Shown here in pieces: positions 1-12,000 of a stretch of DNA of 64,000 bases. Source of the stretch: Chloranthus sessilifolius (taxonomy: Eukaryota > Streptophyta > Magnoliopsida > Chloranthales > Chloranthaceae); NCBI GenBank assembly GCA_021018995.1, contig CM037595.1, forward strand, positions 89,732,991 to 89,796,990. The letters are read 5' to 3'. The number at the start of each line of letters is the position of its first letter. The stretch's first letter is position 1. A program made the position numbers and the translations under genes. The notes under the pieces are model-generated. The model had not been told where the DNA came from, made no database searches, and was given only the letters and a program-made list of their open reading frames with translations.

Positions 1-34
1 TAAGGACACAAGGGTCATTGTCGAAGCCTTTCAT

Positions 35-1250
35 ATGCAGATCGAAGACCTGCCGGCAAAGGTCAATGTCCTAATGAGGGCTATAGGTTCTGGGGAGGTG
101 CTCCAACCCGAGGCCCCGCAAAAGATGAAAATACTAGAGCCGCGATGCTTTGGGGGAGCTCGTGATGCTAAAGAGTTGAAAATTTTCTTGTGGGACATGG
201 AGCACTATTTTCATATCGTTCCACCTACCATAAAATCCATGAAGGTGGTCACAACGACCATATATCTCGAGGGAGATGCTAAATTATGGTGGCGTACGAG
301 ATACGAGGATATGCAGTGTGGACGCTGCGTCGTCGACACATGGAAAGATATGAAGAGAGAGTTAAAAGCTCAGTTCTTGCTCGAAAATGTCGAGTTTATC
401 GCCCTACACAAACTACGGAAGCTGTAGCACACAAATACGGTGCGAGAATACATGAAGCAGTTTTCTGCCTTGATGTTGGACATCAAGGACATGCCCGAAA
501 AGGACAAGTTCTTATCCTTCCTCGAAGGTCTGAGGCCATGGGCACAGACAGAATTGCAGCAAAGAGGGGTACAGGATCTGGCAGTCGCGCAAGCTGCAGC
601 GGATCAATTGATCGATTTTGGACTGATGGGCTAGAATGACAAGAAGCCACAGGAGAATAAAGATGTTTAGAAGAACCCGATCGGAGACAACAAAGGAGGC
701 AAGAATGGATCATACGATAAGAAGTCGCGTGGTAAAGAGTCTTATGCTAAGTCATCCGAGTCGTCCAACAAAGCGCCAGAGTCAGGTTGCTTTCTATGTG
801 GAGGGCCACATTGGGTGACAGATAGCTCGCAGAAACAGTCCTTGAATACTCTTCAAATCTCTACAAGTGCTTCATCTACTGCCACAATGGAACCAAGAAT
901 AGAGGCATGCAGGCTACTGAATGCCATCGCGGGACAAGTTGTGGAGGGGAACACAGCTAACCCCAAAGGTTTGATGTATGTCGACATGTGCATCAACGAG
1001 CATAATACTCGTGCCATGGTTGACACGGGCGCGACACATAACTTCATCTAGGGTAGTGAAGCAAGTTGCTTGGGACTAAAACTAGAGCAAGATTCCAGCC
1101 AAATGAAGGCCATGAATTCCGAAGCACGTCCCATTACTGAGATAGCAAACGTCGTATTTGCGAAGTTCAGATTGTGGACAAGAACGTCTAACTTCATGGT
1201 CATGCCAATGGACGGTTGTTAGGTGATCACTGGGCTAGAACTATAACAAC
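35..1250 (+). pseudogene. Decayed Ty3/gypsy gag-protease
   Basis: Remains of a retrotransposon polyprotein, all in one frame. The gag capsid-like part (35-634) has motifs such as AKLWWRTRYED and TWKDMKRELKAQF. A zinc knuckle (CFLCGGPHWVTDS, about 790-830) has its last Cys replaced by Ser. A retropepsin follows with the active-site motif DTGATHNFI near 1022-1048 and a readable C-terminal part to about 1240 (MVMPMD, VITGLEL). In-frame stops lie at 425, 632, 668, 1049 and about 1220, so no full product can be made. Gag makes the particle shell and the protease cuts the polyprotein in an intact relative. The single-frame gag-pol layout without an intron differs from the Tekay-like elements further right. 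I am sure it is a gypsy remnant, less sure of the lineage. Confidence 0.85.
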
Positions 1251-1541
1251 TCGCGAGAGTTATACTCATGCTGTACCTCGGTTCTGTGTGTATTCTTAGG
1301 GAGGAGCCCCTTTGCATGACTTCCAGTCCCTTTACAGATGAGGCATGACGGTAGCCTTAGGTTACTGATTTTGGGGCAAGCTCACCGTCAAATAACAAGT
1401 ATCCAGTGTCCGAAAGACAGTGCGAGATACTTTGCTAGCTAGATTGGAAATTTGGCTACTATTAGGTTAGAGCAGTCGAAAGAGATGAAGGTGAGACTAC
1501 TTGCATGATGATAGACACATTCTACACCCCGATGAAATAAG

Positions 1542-1736
1542 TTGTTCCAGGTCTACCTCGACGGGTTCGTGGTGGGATATCAGAGGGATATTTTTGTGTA
1601 CAACATGTTGAAAGAACATCTCATCCACCTTCAGACCGTCTTCAGTGTAGTGCGAGCGGATCGGCTTAATGCGAAGAAGGAAGTGCTCTCATTTTGTGAT
1701 TCGAGCACCATGTTGGGGGAGGAAATATCAACATAG
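1542..1736 (+). pseudogene. Reverse transcriptase scrap of the same gypsy element
   Basis: A 64-codon open stretch matches the part of gypsy RT around the catalytic YLDD box, here mutated to YLDG, followed by EHLIHLQTVFSVVRADRL, the usual region downstream of the active site, and a degraded FLGH-like end. Only about 545 bases separate it from the presumed LTR, so most of RNase H and integrase has been deleted. It belongs with the gag-protease remnant upstream. The broken YLDD box and the deletion show it is dead. Confidence 0.7.
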
Positions 1737-2280
1737 ATTTGTTGAAAGTTCGTGCAATCCAGGGTTAGACAGTTGCAGGATGGTTGATCGAGCAATGGTC
1801 AATTTTTGGAGTTTGGTCAACTATTACAGGTAGATCATCTTAAGGCAATCGAAGATATGAAAATGGTGGTCATGGGTAACCACGTGTTGAAGCTACGCAA
1901 CCACTCCGTGCCGTTTAGTATACCGAGTGACAGTATACAGTTCAAGAAACGGAGATAACAACGACAGTGCCAACACAACTGAGGGAAAGCGACTCCCTTG
2001 ATTCCATCTCTGTTTAGCCAAAAGTTGGAAAGTTCAGGAACTTTCTTTCAAGCAGCTGAGGGAATTGAATTATGCTCGATGCTTGTTGGCTACGAAGGCC
2101 TCACATTGAGATAGAGGGTCGATCTGAGGTGGATGAACGCTAGTGACTTCCGACATGAAACGTTAGGGGTCACATCAGTGCTGGGCAACATGGCCATTTT
2201 TATACCTTCCTTCCAAGTAGCTTTAAGAGGTGCTTGAAGCGCGTCGACGGGGGCGTCGACAGAACTAAGTGAGGGAGGAT

Positions 2281-3074
2281 GTGTTGGGGGCTCGCAGCAC
2301 AGCCATCCGGGCGAACCGCAGGGCCACTTGTGTCACTAGTGCATCAAACATTAGTGGGTTGAAGCTGGAACATCACAGACGCGTCACCAAAATCATGAGG
2401 GCTTCGTCATAGGTACTCCGAGAACTTTGGTCGTGAGCCACGAGGGTAGGCGACATGGTGGCACGTTGGGTCACAACACTGTGCCAATAGGGCATGCGAT
2501 GCGGTTGTGACACGGTAATATGGGGAGATATGGGGCGTCATGGGTATATTGGTGCGGGTGATGTGTGCCATGTGGGCAGTATGTCAAACCAATATATTTG
2601 ACATCCTCCCGTTATTTTGCCTATATTACTGTTTTACCTTTATATAGGGGGACATGAGCTCAAGTCCCCCGACCCAACACGTGCATTAGCCTTGTGGGCT
2701 TGAGTATGTACATTCAGGCATTGCTTGGTACTTGGTTGCTCTAGTTACATCGTGTACTAGGGTCATCGTATTTGGGGTGGCTTCCAACCACCCTCGCGGT
2801 GCGGGTCTTTGTCCAGAGGGGGCTAACCATATAATTATCACTGCCTATCACATTCTCCGTCATTATCGCCGTCCCTGCCCTGTTGTGTTGTTTTGCAGGT
2901 GAAGTACTAACGCAGGGGTCGAGTTGAAGCTTGAACATGCCAAGCATTATACTTTTCATAATATCCGGGAATCCGTACTGCGTTGCTCAGTTGTGAGTTG
3001 AATTAGGTTGACTTAGCGCATCGAGCGTTAGGTGCCGCACAGGCTGATACTGCTGGACGAGTGATCCCGTGACA
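2281..3074 (+). repeat. LTR of the decayed gypsy element (3' LTR)
   Basis: A purine-rich tract (GTGAGGGAGGATG) ends just before TGTTGGGGGC, the usual polypurine tract to LTR junction. A TATATAGGGGGAC promoter-like motif lies near 2641. The right end is placed at GTGACA (3074) only because it is a plausible CA terminus; no second LTR or target-site duplication is available to confirm it. Confidence 0.5.
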
Positions 3075-4426
3075 GGAGGTCGAAGTGAATTATCCATTAG
3101 GAGTGAGCTCTCAGATATTCTTGTCTTCACCATCAGTTCAGGGTTTGCTATTGATAATGGTGGCACCCATAAACGCCCTAGCTATTCTGACAACTTCATC
3201 GACATTCTAATTTCCACCAATGATGCAACATTTAATAGTTTTGTCTAAGGGAACATTTTGTGACACCAATGTTATAAGGGGATCAGAAGAACACCACGGG
3301 TCTAGTAGAAGCATTATTTTCTGGCCATTTTCAATACACCAGAAGGATTTTTGCATAGTGAATTGGATGGTAAGCCCATCTCTTCAGTGCATTTCTCATA
3401 TACCCTGTTTTGGCACGACTTTTCAGGATTCCACTTTTGGGCATGAAAAGTAGAAGGAATACTTGGAGAAGAGACTTTTTTGTTTTATTTTTTTAATTAA
3501 TTAATTAATTTTTATTTTAAAATTCTCAGTAATTTAAGTAATTAAGATAATAGTTTATAACTTCATATATTAAATTACAATGGGCTCGAAAATCACATAG
3601 ATAGATATAAACAGCCTAATCTGTACCCTGAAAATGAGACATTACATTTTTAGGATAATGGCTCCAGACCAGCATTTAAATGGTGTTTAAGTGATCTTCC
3701 ACCATTAAAATGTCGCTTTTCATCTCACACTATTAAAGTATGATTTATCATTATCCCATGTGGCACATATTTATGATCAATCTAAATATCTTAAGTGACA
3801 ATCCAATGTTGGAACATGTCCCAACCAAAGGATCATGCTTATAAGTAGATGTAAACCATTCGATCGGTGAACTTTAATATCAGCCATTAAATTTAAAAAC
3901 AACCATTGATATTGTAGTATATTGACCGGATGGTTGGAATATCTCAAAAAGTGTGATTTTTTTTACCTATAGCTTTTCAATTGATGATAAATCACTTTGC
4001 CAGTATAGAGATTTCGAAGATCATAAACAATAAAATAAATGATGTAAGATCTTTAGCAATCTATTTGAAGGCGTGATGGTAGGAGACGCTCCCAACAGGG
4101 CCCATCTTTGTTGCCATTGCCACTTAACACATAAAATGTCTTGATTAGATCAAATGGGTTTGACCATTTCTAATGTTATCTTAACCAGTTAGATCAGATG
4201 GGTTTATGTAATTCTCTCTTTTATAATTATGCCCTTTAAGACCATCTGCGTGTATGCTAACGCTGAATAACAGCTAAGAGACTAATTTAAATGAGAAAAT
4301 TGTAAAAAAGAAGGGATAATTACCAGACAATGTGTAGTTAGGAAATATATTACCTCATATCGTAATTACCAAAGAAATTACTCCATGATGCGTAGTTATG
4401 CATAATTATAAACCCAAAAAATTTTG
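3075..4426. other. Intergenic, no gene recognised
   Basis: AT-rich DNA. A protein-like open stretch without a usable start (about 3102-3242, + strand, ending in TAA) is not assignable to a family. A T-rich tract with an AATT repeat lies at about 3480-3530. A short direct duplication around a GATCARATGGGTTT motif occurs near 4148 and 4192. No RNA gene seen. Confidence 0.6.
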
Positions 4427-4955
4427 AAATCCGAAAACCGAGCCTTCCCAAATCAGTCCGAAACTGATTGGAAACCGACACCAAACCTAACCAATTCGGC
4501 CCGGTTCAGTTTCAGTTTTGATCACTGAAAACCGAAAATTGGTCCAGTAGGATGAGAAAACTGATCATAAATAGAAAAAACTGAAAAAAATATGAAGAAT
4601 AAAAAACCAAACCAAACCAACCAAAACAAAAATCGGATCGGTTTGGTGCGGTTTGCGTGGGTGAAAAGTTCGGTTAACTGAACCCTAACCGAAATATTTC
4701 GGTTTCGGTGAACCAAACTTTTCACCCACCCAAACCGAACCGAACAGAACCGATCCGATCCGATTTTGGGTCGGTTTTCGATTTTTCTTCATATTTTTCT
4801 AGTTTTTTTCATTTTTTGGTTCTTTTTCGGTTTTCTCATCCTACCTGACTAGTCTTTGGTTTCCAGTCATCGAAACCGAATCGGGCCAAATCAGGTCAGT
4901 TCTTGGTCAGTTTTCAGTCCGTTTGAAAGGCTCGGTTTTCGGATTTCATTTTTTT
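4427..4955. repeat. Foldback (long inverted repeat) element
   Basis: The left end TGAAATCCGAAAACCGAGCC (about 4428) is matched in reverse complement by the right end GGCTCGGTTTTCGGATTTCA (about 4929-4948). Internal blocks pair too: the AGGATGAGAAAACTGA block near 4548 with the GGTTTTCTCATCCTACC block near 4832, and GGGTGAAAAGTTCGG (about 4660) with CAAACTTTTCACCC (about 4717). The element folds on itself around 4695. It is rich in AACCGAAC/GGTTCGGTT units. There is no coding capacity, so it is a non-autonomous foldback or MITE-type repeat. Confidence 0.75.
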
Positions 4956-5061
4956 CTACCCTGAGGAGATGACAACTGCAATAAATTGTGGCTTTTAGAT
5001 TTGATCTGATCAAGGCGATGATAGATCTAATCCTTTGTGGCCCTTGGATTTGGTCGTCACC

Positions 5062-5141
5062 AAGGTGTCAAACTTGGAATCAGTATCGGGTATCGGTCCA
5101 TAGAGAACCGATATGAATCGGCCGATGTTGATACTTATCGG

Positions 5142-5231
<90 letters not shown>

Positions 5232-5342
5232 TTTTTTTAAACTCCAAAACTCAGCTCAAACAAGTACTTATCGGCCGATACGTATAGATAAATCGAGTTG
5301 CAAAACCGATACGTATCGGTGTCGACCGAGTTTTGATACCTT
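5062..5342. mobile_element. Mutator-like MITE with 10-bp target-site duplication
   Basis: The element starts AAGGTGTCAAACTTGG and ends CCGAGTTTTGATACCTT, imperfect terminal inverted repeats. It is flanked by the perfect 10-bp direct repeat GGTCGTCACC (5052-5061 and 5343-5352), the duplication length expected of Mutator-like transposons. Subterminal GATACTTATCGGCC/GGCCGATACGTAT blocks are also inverted. The centre holds a TA/TTA microsatellite. It has no ORF of its own, so it must have been moved in trans. Confidence 0.75.
5146..5230. repeat. Compound (TA)n-(TTA)n microsatellite
   Basis: An unbroken TA run of about 54 bases turns directly into about ten TTA triplets and then a T tract. It lies inside the MITE and produces artificial Ile-Tyr and Leu/Tyr-rich open frames that are not genes. 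Confidence 0.95.
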
Positions 5343-5773
5343 GGTCGTCACCAACTCATATTTTTCACTTGTAATAAAAAAAAATGCAAATCGAGATGGT
5401 ACCGTTACATAAAAAAAAAGTGTAAAAGAACCATTATTAGCCGAATTAATTACTATTAACTAGTTGCCTATTGTTCCAAACGCCACTGAAGTACTTGGCC
5501 GACCAATTACCTTTGCTTTAAATGGACCATTAGTCTCATATGTTTATTTTTTATGATGCCATAGGGCACAGCCAACCAAATGAGAGAGAGTATGACAGGT
5601 GAGGAGGAACACTTTGAAAATAAATTCCAAAGAACAAAACATTCACATAAATTGAAACATAGGGTAATAAATCTCACCCACCAATCGTCACCTTATTAAT
5701 TCAAGGGAGGAAGCAGACGTAAAGTATGAAATCAATAGAAGGTCACTGTAGGGATTTTAATGAGGAAGAATTC

Positions 5774-6363
5774 CTTGCTCAAATCCAAATATATGGAGAT
5801 GGATCGCTCAAGATAGCAGGAGGATCAAGGTTAATATGGATGGATCATTCATCAATAAAAGTGCAGGTATAGGAGACATTTTTAGAGATCATCACAATAA
5901 TGTGGTCAAATGTTTCTTTAGACCATCTGATCTCAATAACATCCTCGGTATTGAATTAGAAGCAATTCTCTAAGCATTCAGAAATGCGAAAGATCTCAAT
6001 ATTATGAAGCTTATCAGTGAATTTGATTCTCTTGGGGCAATTAAAATCCTCAAAGGAGATTGGGCTAATCCTTGTAAATATTCTATTCTGGTGACTAACA
6101 TTGTTCATTTGCTAAATAGGCTTGATTGCCAGTTTCCTCATGTGTGGAGGGAATGCAATAAGTGTGCGGATTACTTGGCACATAATGGAGCGCGCTGATG
6201 CAAGTAATGTTGTCAGGTGGAGTCTTTTCGAAGTTCCTAGTCCTCTAATTTGTTTTTCTTTAAAAGATTTACATTGTAATTTCTATCATATGTAATATTT
6301 TTTGTTTGGGCTGAAATAGGGTAGGGGTCCCTCCAACTCCGCTTTTCTATTTAAAAAAAAAAA
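5774..6363 (+). mobile_element. 5'-truncated LINE with poly-A tail
   Basis: The insert ends in a short A tract (about 6350-6363) and is flanked by a diverged 20-bp direct repeat, GATTTTAATGAGGAAGAATT (5753-5772) and GATTTTAGTGAGAAAGAATT (6364-6383), two mismatches. It contains a LINE-type RNase H domain and a 3' UTR. This is the classic shape of a target-primed non-LTR retrotransposon copy that lost its 5' end. Confidence 0.8.
5821..6198 (+). pseudogene. LINE-derived RNase H-like domain
   Basis: The frame reads RRIKVNMDGSFINKSAGIGD near 5824, the typical opening of the plant LINE RNase H domain, then an Asp/Glu-containing core (GIELEAIL) and ends ECNKCADYLAHNGAR, matching the usual 'RN..AD.LA..G' C-terminus. 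A TAA stop at about 5971 interrupts it, and the endonuclease and RT domains are missing upstream. In an active element this domain removes RNA from the RNA/DNA hybrid during insertion. Here it is a fragment. Confidence 0.8.
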
Positions 6364-6720
6364 GATTTTAGTGAGAAAGAATTTGTGGTGCTTTATATAA
6401 CACCTGAATTTTCAATATATTACTAATCAATCTCTTCTAATGCCTAGGTTGAATGGTGCCATAATTGAAAACTGCCACAATAGATTGGGCTTTGCGACCA
6501 CTCTAAGGCGATGAATTTTTAAAATTGAGGTGGAGGCATTGAAAATTTGGAATCAATTTTATATTGTGTTGAAGATCGTCTTCTATGGTTGTGCGGGGCA
6601 ACAAGGTAGTCCATTCCGAGAAAAAATCTGTTTTATAAGCCATAAACTTTTAATAATTTTGTGGTAAATTGTGGACTATGTTACTTGATCAGACTATGCT
6701 TAAATTTTATACTATGAATG

Positions 6721-6814
6721 TGATTAATGAGTATGCTGAATATTTAGATGTGATTGGATATCAAACATGATTAATGAGTATGCTGAATATTTTGATGTGA
6801 TTGGATGTCAAACA
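6721..6814. repeat. Tandem duplication, 2 x 47 bp
   Basis: Two adjacent copies beginning TGATTAATGAGTATGCTGAA (6721 and 6768) differ at two positions. Non-coding. Confidence 0.9.
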
Positions 6815-6841
6815 CTCAGAAAAGTATTAGAGATAACGGAA

Positions 6842-6843
<2 letters not shown>

Positions 6844-6896
<53 letters not shown>
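6844..6896. repeat. (AT)n microsatellite
   Basis: An uninterrupted AT dinucleotide run of about 26 units. A similar but short run is at about 8351-8369. Confidence 0.95.
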
Positions 6897-6898
<2 letters not shown>

Positions 6899-7550
6899 TG
6901 CACGTTACATAGACTATGGACTTGAACAGTTAATGGATAGCTTCGATACTAGATACCTGTGAAAAAGTGGGAATGTTTCTCGAAGAGTAAAGAGTTTATA
7001 TATTGAATACTGACCTGTTTTAATCAACTATAGCCATAGAAATTTAATATAATTGGGCTAAACTATTGTTGTTGTTAACAAGGTAAAAAATTCGTCAGAG
7101 CGTGAAAATCTAATTGTAAATTACCTCAGAATATCTTTATAGCTATCTATTCGCTGAATCTACCGATAATATTGAGTCTTATTTTGATCAATTGATTTTA
7201 AAAAGTATATAAGAGATACAAGGATCAGCGACCAATAGAGGTTTTTGTATTTAGCTCAGCTTGAATCTCATTTCTTTGGAGTGCCAAAAAGTAGCTAACA
7301 ATGTCATGATCAAGCGCCTAATATGAATATAGTCAATTAGCTAATACAATTGTTGAGATTTCTTGAGGAATAAAGATATAGAAATTCTACCTCGGATTAT
7401 GTTCTCTCATTTGGAGTTATTGGGGGTTTTGTTTCCTCAATTGCTCAAGAAATTGACTCTCGGGACTATTATGAGATACCTTTTTATGTTGTTTAGATAA
7501 AACACTTCATAAAGATTTGAAATTTTGAAATAACTGACGGACTTGTATGC
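6897..7550. other. Intergenic, no gene recognised
   Basis: AT-rich sequence downstream of the FRO gene. No open frame or RNA gene is convincing. Possibly old retroelement debris. Confidence 0.5.
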
Positions 7551-7818
7551 GTAACATTTTTTAGAAGTATGATTGAAATTCGATCCATTATGGATTTGAT
7601 GTTTTAATGATAAGCATATAAATGTGAAGTACTACATCTAAGATTTAAGTAAGAAATTTAAAGGTAGATCATTTACCTTCGATTTTTCCTTTTTGTTAAA
7701 GAGAGTACATGCAGAAATTATTTCATGCATTATAGTTTATTGGGACTTGGGGACGCCTAAGTCAAATAATTTTAAGCACTTAATTTTTATCATGGATGAT
7801 TAACTTAGCGTGTAAATA
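7551..7818. repeat. Segment duplicated at the right end of the window
   Basis: Begins ACTTGTATGCGTAACATT and runs through TTATTGGGACTTGGGGACGC to TAACTTAGCGTGTAAATA. The same sequence, roughly 90% similar with small indels, occupies 63720-64000 in the same orientation. The right-hand copy runs off the window and abuts a fragment of FRO exon 5, so the pair marks a segmental or tandem duplication including FRO. Confidence 0.85.
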
Positions 7819-7844
7819 TCTACAAAAATAAGGTGTTTTAGCAA

Positions 7845-7971
7845 CACTTACTGTTAAGGCAAAATTTTGGTAGCGGTAAGACTAATAGCAGCAGTTTTTG
7901 GTAGCGATAGAACTAATAGCAGCAATTTTTTTAACAAAAAACTGCCGCTAATAGTCTTATTTTTTGTAGTG
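7845..7971. mobile_element. CACTA-like MITE, right end intact
   Basis: The right end reads CCGCTAATAGTCTTATTTTTTGTAGTG, the reverse complement of the CACTACAAAAAATAAG terminus seen at 12782. Internal GGTAGCGGTAAGACTAATAGC repeats resemble the 12.8 kb element. The left terminus is degraded, so its start is approximate. Confidence 0.6.
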
Positions 7972-9083
7972 ACGATCATAGGTGTTTTTATTCCAAACTA
8001 ATGAATGGGTTTGTATATTGGTGGAAGAAGATAGTACATATAAAGGGTTCGAACGTGTGCAAACTACATAGTAATATAGTGTATAAGATCTTATTATACA
8101 AAAATTGTCATGATGGATAAATCCGTTTTGGCGTGCAAAACCTCACGATTGAGATAATTTTATTGTGATGGACAAATCCGCTTTAGCGTGTAAAACCTTA
8201 ATACTGCAATATGTTCATAATGAGTGAATCCTGAAATAATAAAACCGTATGACATTGATTCGACCCTCATGACCAAGTGAGAGGTGTTGGTACATGTTTT
8301 CATGGAACCTCATCAATGAAGATTCAATACTCATTGAATATTAGTCGGAAATATATATATATATATATAATCACCCATCGTTACGTGATTAAAGAGGGTC
8401 ATTCCTCCTTCAACATTGATGGGTATATCCAAGCATTCTCTATATATAGGCTTAACATCCAATTTGTATATAGGGATTTAAGGTGTGGTTAAACTCCTAC
8501 AAGGGATCCAAAGGCATTAAATTCAAAGATCAAGTAATAGATGCTTGTGGAAAAACCTCAATGAATCAAGCGATCACCAACCTAATGGCGCTTCCCTCGG
8601 CGATCAAGTGGCGATAAGAAAACGATCAATGATTTAAATTCTTCGGACCCAACATGTGACTTAGGGATGAGGTTTTTCTTTAAGTTTTGGGTAATAGTTT
8701 CTCTAGGTTCTCTGCTAGTACCTTTCTGGCTTTTTCTCTGGCTGTGTTTTTTTATTCTGTTTAATAATAATTTCTAATTATCGATAAAAAAAAAAGAAAA
8801 CTATTGCCTCAAAGGATTGATTAATGAAACCCAAATCTCTAACTTCCTTCTTTCCATTAATCATTAATTTTACATATTACAACAAATGGAGAACATTTTT
8901 TCTGTAGGATCATATACCCCATTGAGCTACTACTCTGACCAAAATCAATTGGTGATGGAAGAAGTACAACTCAATGTTTTAAGGTGTTGAGAGAGCGTTT
9001 TGAGTGTGGTGCCACCTCGGGCCCACGTTGTAAAGGGATCTAACACTTTCAATATCAACCAATGAGGATAGGCCGTGAGACCA
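7972..9083. other. Intergenic region downstream of FRO
   Basis: Two diverged direct copies of a motif ATGGAYAAATCCGYTTTRGCGTG lie near 8113 and 8169. Sequence at about 8375-8480 resembles 12550-12660 in FRO intron 1 (old repeat). The part 8500-8797 ends in a poly-A tract after a T-rich stretch and may be a LINE 3' end. No host gene seen. FRO 3' UTR sequence should lie immediately below 9084. Confidence 0.45.
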
Positions 9084-12000
9084 TCACAAGCTAAAGCTGA
9101 AGGACTCAAAGTGTAGGTTATTTGTTAAACATGATGAACAAATGGTTGCAACATCATCAACCAGTGTCCTCGGCCCGCTAGCAAAAACTCCGACGCTTGA
9201 TCCTTCAATCTCTGATAACATCTCTGTAACGAAAACATGCCCATGTGAGTTCTCTAATCAAAATGCTAGAAAACACAATTCATTTGAATATGGCTAGTAA
9301 AATATGTCATAAAGAAGAGAAAGATGAATAAGCTTACTTTTTAGATCAGGCCTTGTACCATAGTGAACATTAGTAGATTGGACAATGGACTGATGAGGGA
9401 GGCTCTCGAGCTGTTGATCTTCATTTTCGAACAAAGCATTAAGTGAATTTGTTGGTATTGCCTCATCGAGGTTTTGAATTTTTTGTTCTTCCTCTGTACT
9501 ATGCCTCTTGTTCCAGAGAGTAGCTATGCTAGCTATCGCGACAATACAAAATAATAACACTAGCATGTTTATGAGAGATCTCAAGGAATATGGGTATATC
9601 TTATTGGTGTTGTGGTCGATTGGGTATATGTAGTAGTGAGTGAGAATGCTTAAGAGTAACAGGAACATGATGAAGGAAGTGAAGATAATCGCCCCAAGGA
9701 AGATCCAACTATTTGGGCCCAAGACCGCCGAGACAGGGGTGTCCCATGGGCAGTACTTGAACCATACACTTTGAATGCGCTTTTGGCTCTCAATGGTGGG
9801 CTCTTTCTCTCGGGTAACGAAGGCCTCAATTTGAAGATCCAAGCGGGACATGTCAACTATAGTGCTGACGACGGGGAGGAGAAAGTCGAGCATGCGTAGC
9901 TCTACAGAGTTTTTGAAGGAACAAATCATGACAACTTTTGGTGTCGGGTAGCTCGTAGTGCCACTCTGGAAGATGAGCTCTCGTATTATCGAGATGAAGG
10001 GAGTAATTCCGCTGCCTCCACACACCAAAACTAGCAAATCATGCCTGTAGTTGTAGGTACCAGATTTACGGTTAGTTCTGTTTAAATGATTTCGTACTTT
10101 GCTACATTTCTAACATACTTAGGAAACCCAATTTCATACCTTATGAAGTTTGCTGAAATAGGTCCATAAGGCCCTTCGAGGGAAACATCTAGGTGATCAA
10201 TTGGAGATGGGGATGAAAGCGTTTGATAAAGCTTTCGCGTCCAACTTCCTTCACTCTTGATAATGACAGTAAGCTTCGTTGGGTCCATGTTGCAGTTGGA
10301 GGTCACAGTGAAAGGGTGCCATTGCAAAGCGGAAATGGTCGACACTTTGATGAACACGATGCTTGATGGAGCATAAATCAACCCTGTGAAATGAAATATC
10401 AGATGTTGTCCTTTTCATAATTTGTATGAGATATAATATTCAGAGATGTTTTATGATTCTAGCCTCACCAGGGCTCTTGGCGAAGTTCAACTCGACAGTT
10501 TCACAAGGTAAAAGACGTGCTGAAACCACTCGAACCCTTCGTCGGGATTGTAAAAATCGCAAGAATCGATCGACCAAGAAGAGGTAGATTCCAGGAAGAA
10601 CAATGTAGAAGGTGTTCACTCCTACATGTAATACAAAGAAGAAGACGAATAGGAGGTAGAGGTAATGAGTGTAAAAGAAGAGCTCAAACATCCGACGCCT
10701 TATACGTGGATAGCTTGTCACCCACATTGCTAGTCCAGCGAGTAAAGCAAGCTCTCCGGCGACATTTGAAACCCCTATTTTATCCCATTTTAGCATCTGC
10801 AGCACAACCGAGCAACCAGAAATTCTTTAGTTCAAATATTTTTTCGGAAAATTCTCAAGCTGTTCGACCTAATTAGTTGATTGTGATGTCCATAGCGCCA
10901 AAATTGCACCAATTTTACGATCCTAAGCATAAAATTAGTGCACATCTTTGATGCGGCTATTACGTATATGTAGAGCCCATGTAAGGTACCCCAATGTAAT
11001 ACAATGATTGTATCATTACGTCCACGTGGACCTTCAGTGGCGCCCGAAACATTGTTTTGGTGTCATAAGGAGCTCGAGTGCATTATTGAGATCAATTCAA
11101 AAAAGTAATCAAAAAGATAGAAATCCGACATTAATTGATTTCAATATTCTAGATTTCAAGCGTCAAAAAACATATGGTGAACATGAATCTTTGAAAAATT
11201 TCTGTTTTTGGAAGATGATCTAAAACAATGAGTTGGGTGCCACATGGAGCTCCAAGTGTATGTACCTCTATATATATAAAATTCAGTACTATTAGAATGC
11301 ACTAAATCTACATAATTGGTGAGTACCTCATAAATCTGATTCGTCATAACCCAGTAAATAATATAGCCTATGCCGTGCGCCGTGAAGAGGGTCATTACGA
11401 TATTTCCAAGCCATATGTGGTACTTGATGCTGGCTTCGAATGTCAGCCCAATAAGTGGGAAGATCGATGATCCCCTAGCGACAGGGAAGAAGAGAAAGGC
11501 TAAACCGATGTTTCCGATCACTCCAAATCTATGAGCTACACTTTCAAGCTTTGCTTCCCACCTGCATTTCCCCGCCCCCTTGGATTAATTGGACTCTAAC
11601 AAGATGCAAGAAAATCATATGATATGAATATTGCATAAAAGAAGAATCGCTTACACTGTCTCGCCATTCTCCTGCGCAGATTGCACTGTGATTTTGGAGA
11701 AACTATTGAGTAAATATATCAAGAAAGACCAGATCAAGAGTGCAATGAACATGAATAAAAAGGCGACTTCGGTTGCGGAGACAATGCCTAAAGGTCCTTT
11801 CATGAGCATGGGCCGTCTCCATAAAGTCCGATGTTGATTTTTACCGTTGCTGCCATCAAACAATGCAACAAAATCATTTCAACCAATCTCTTCATCATTT
11901 CAAACAACGCAAATATATTTGTGTGTGTGTGTATGTTAGAGCAAACAGATGCCAGGTGGGGTTCAGATTAGGATTGGAGCTAACTTGAACCGGACTTGTT

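Noticed and set aside
5037-5412. Open frames rich in Ile-Tyr, Leu and Tyr
   Set aside because: Direct product of the TA/TTA microsatellite.
10517-10876. 119-codon plus-strand frame
   Set aside because: Antisense shadow of FRO exon 5 and intron 4.
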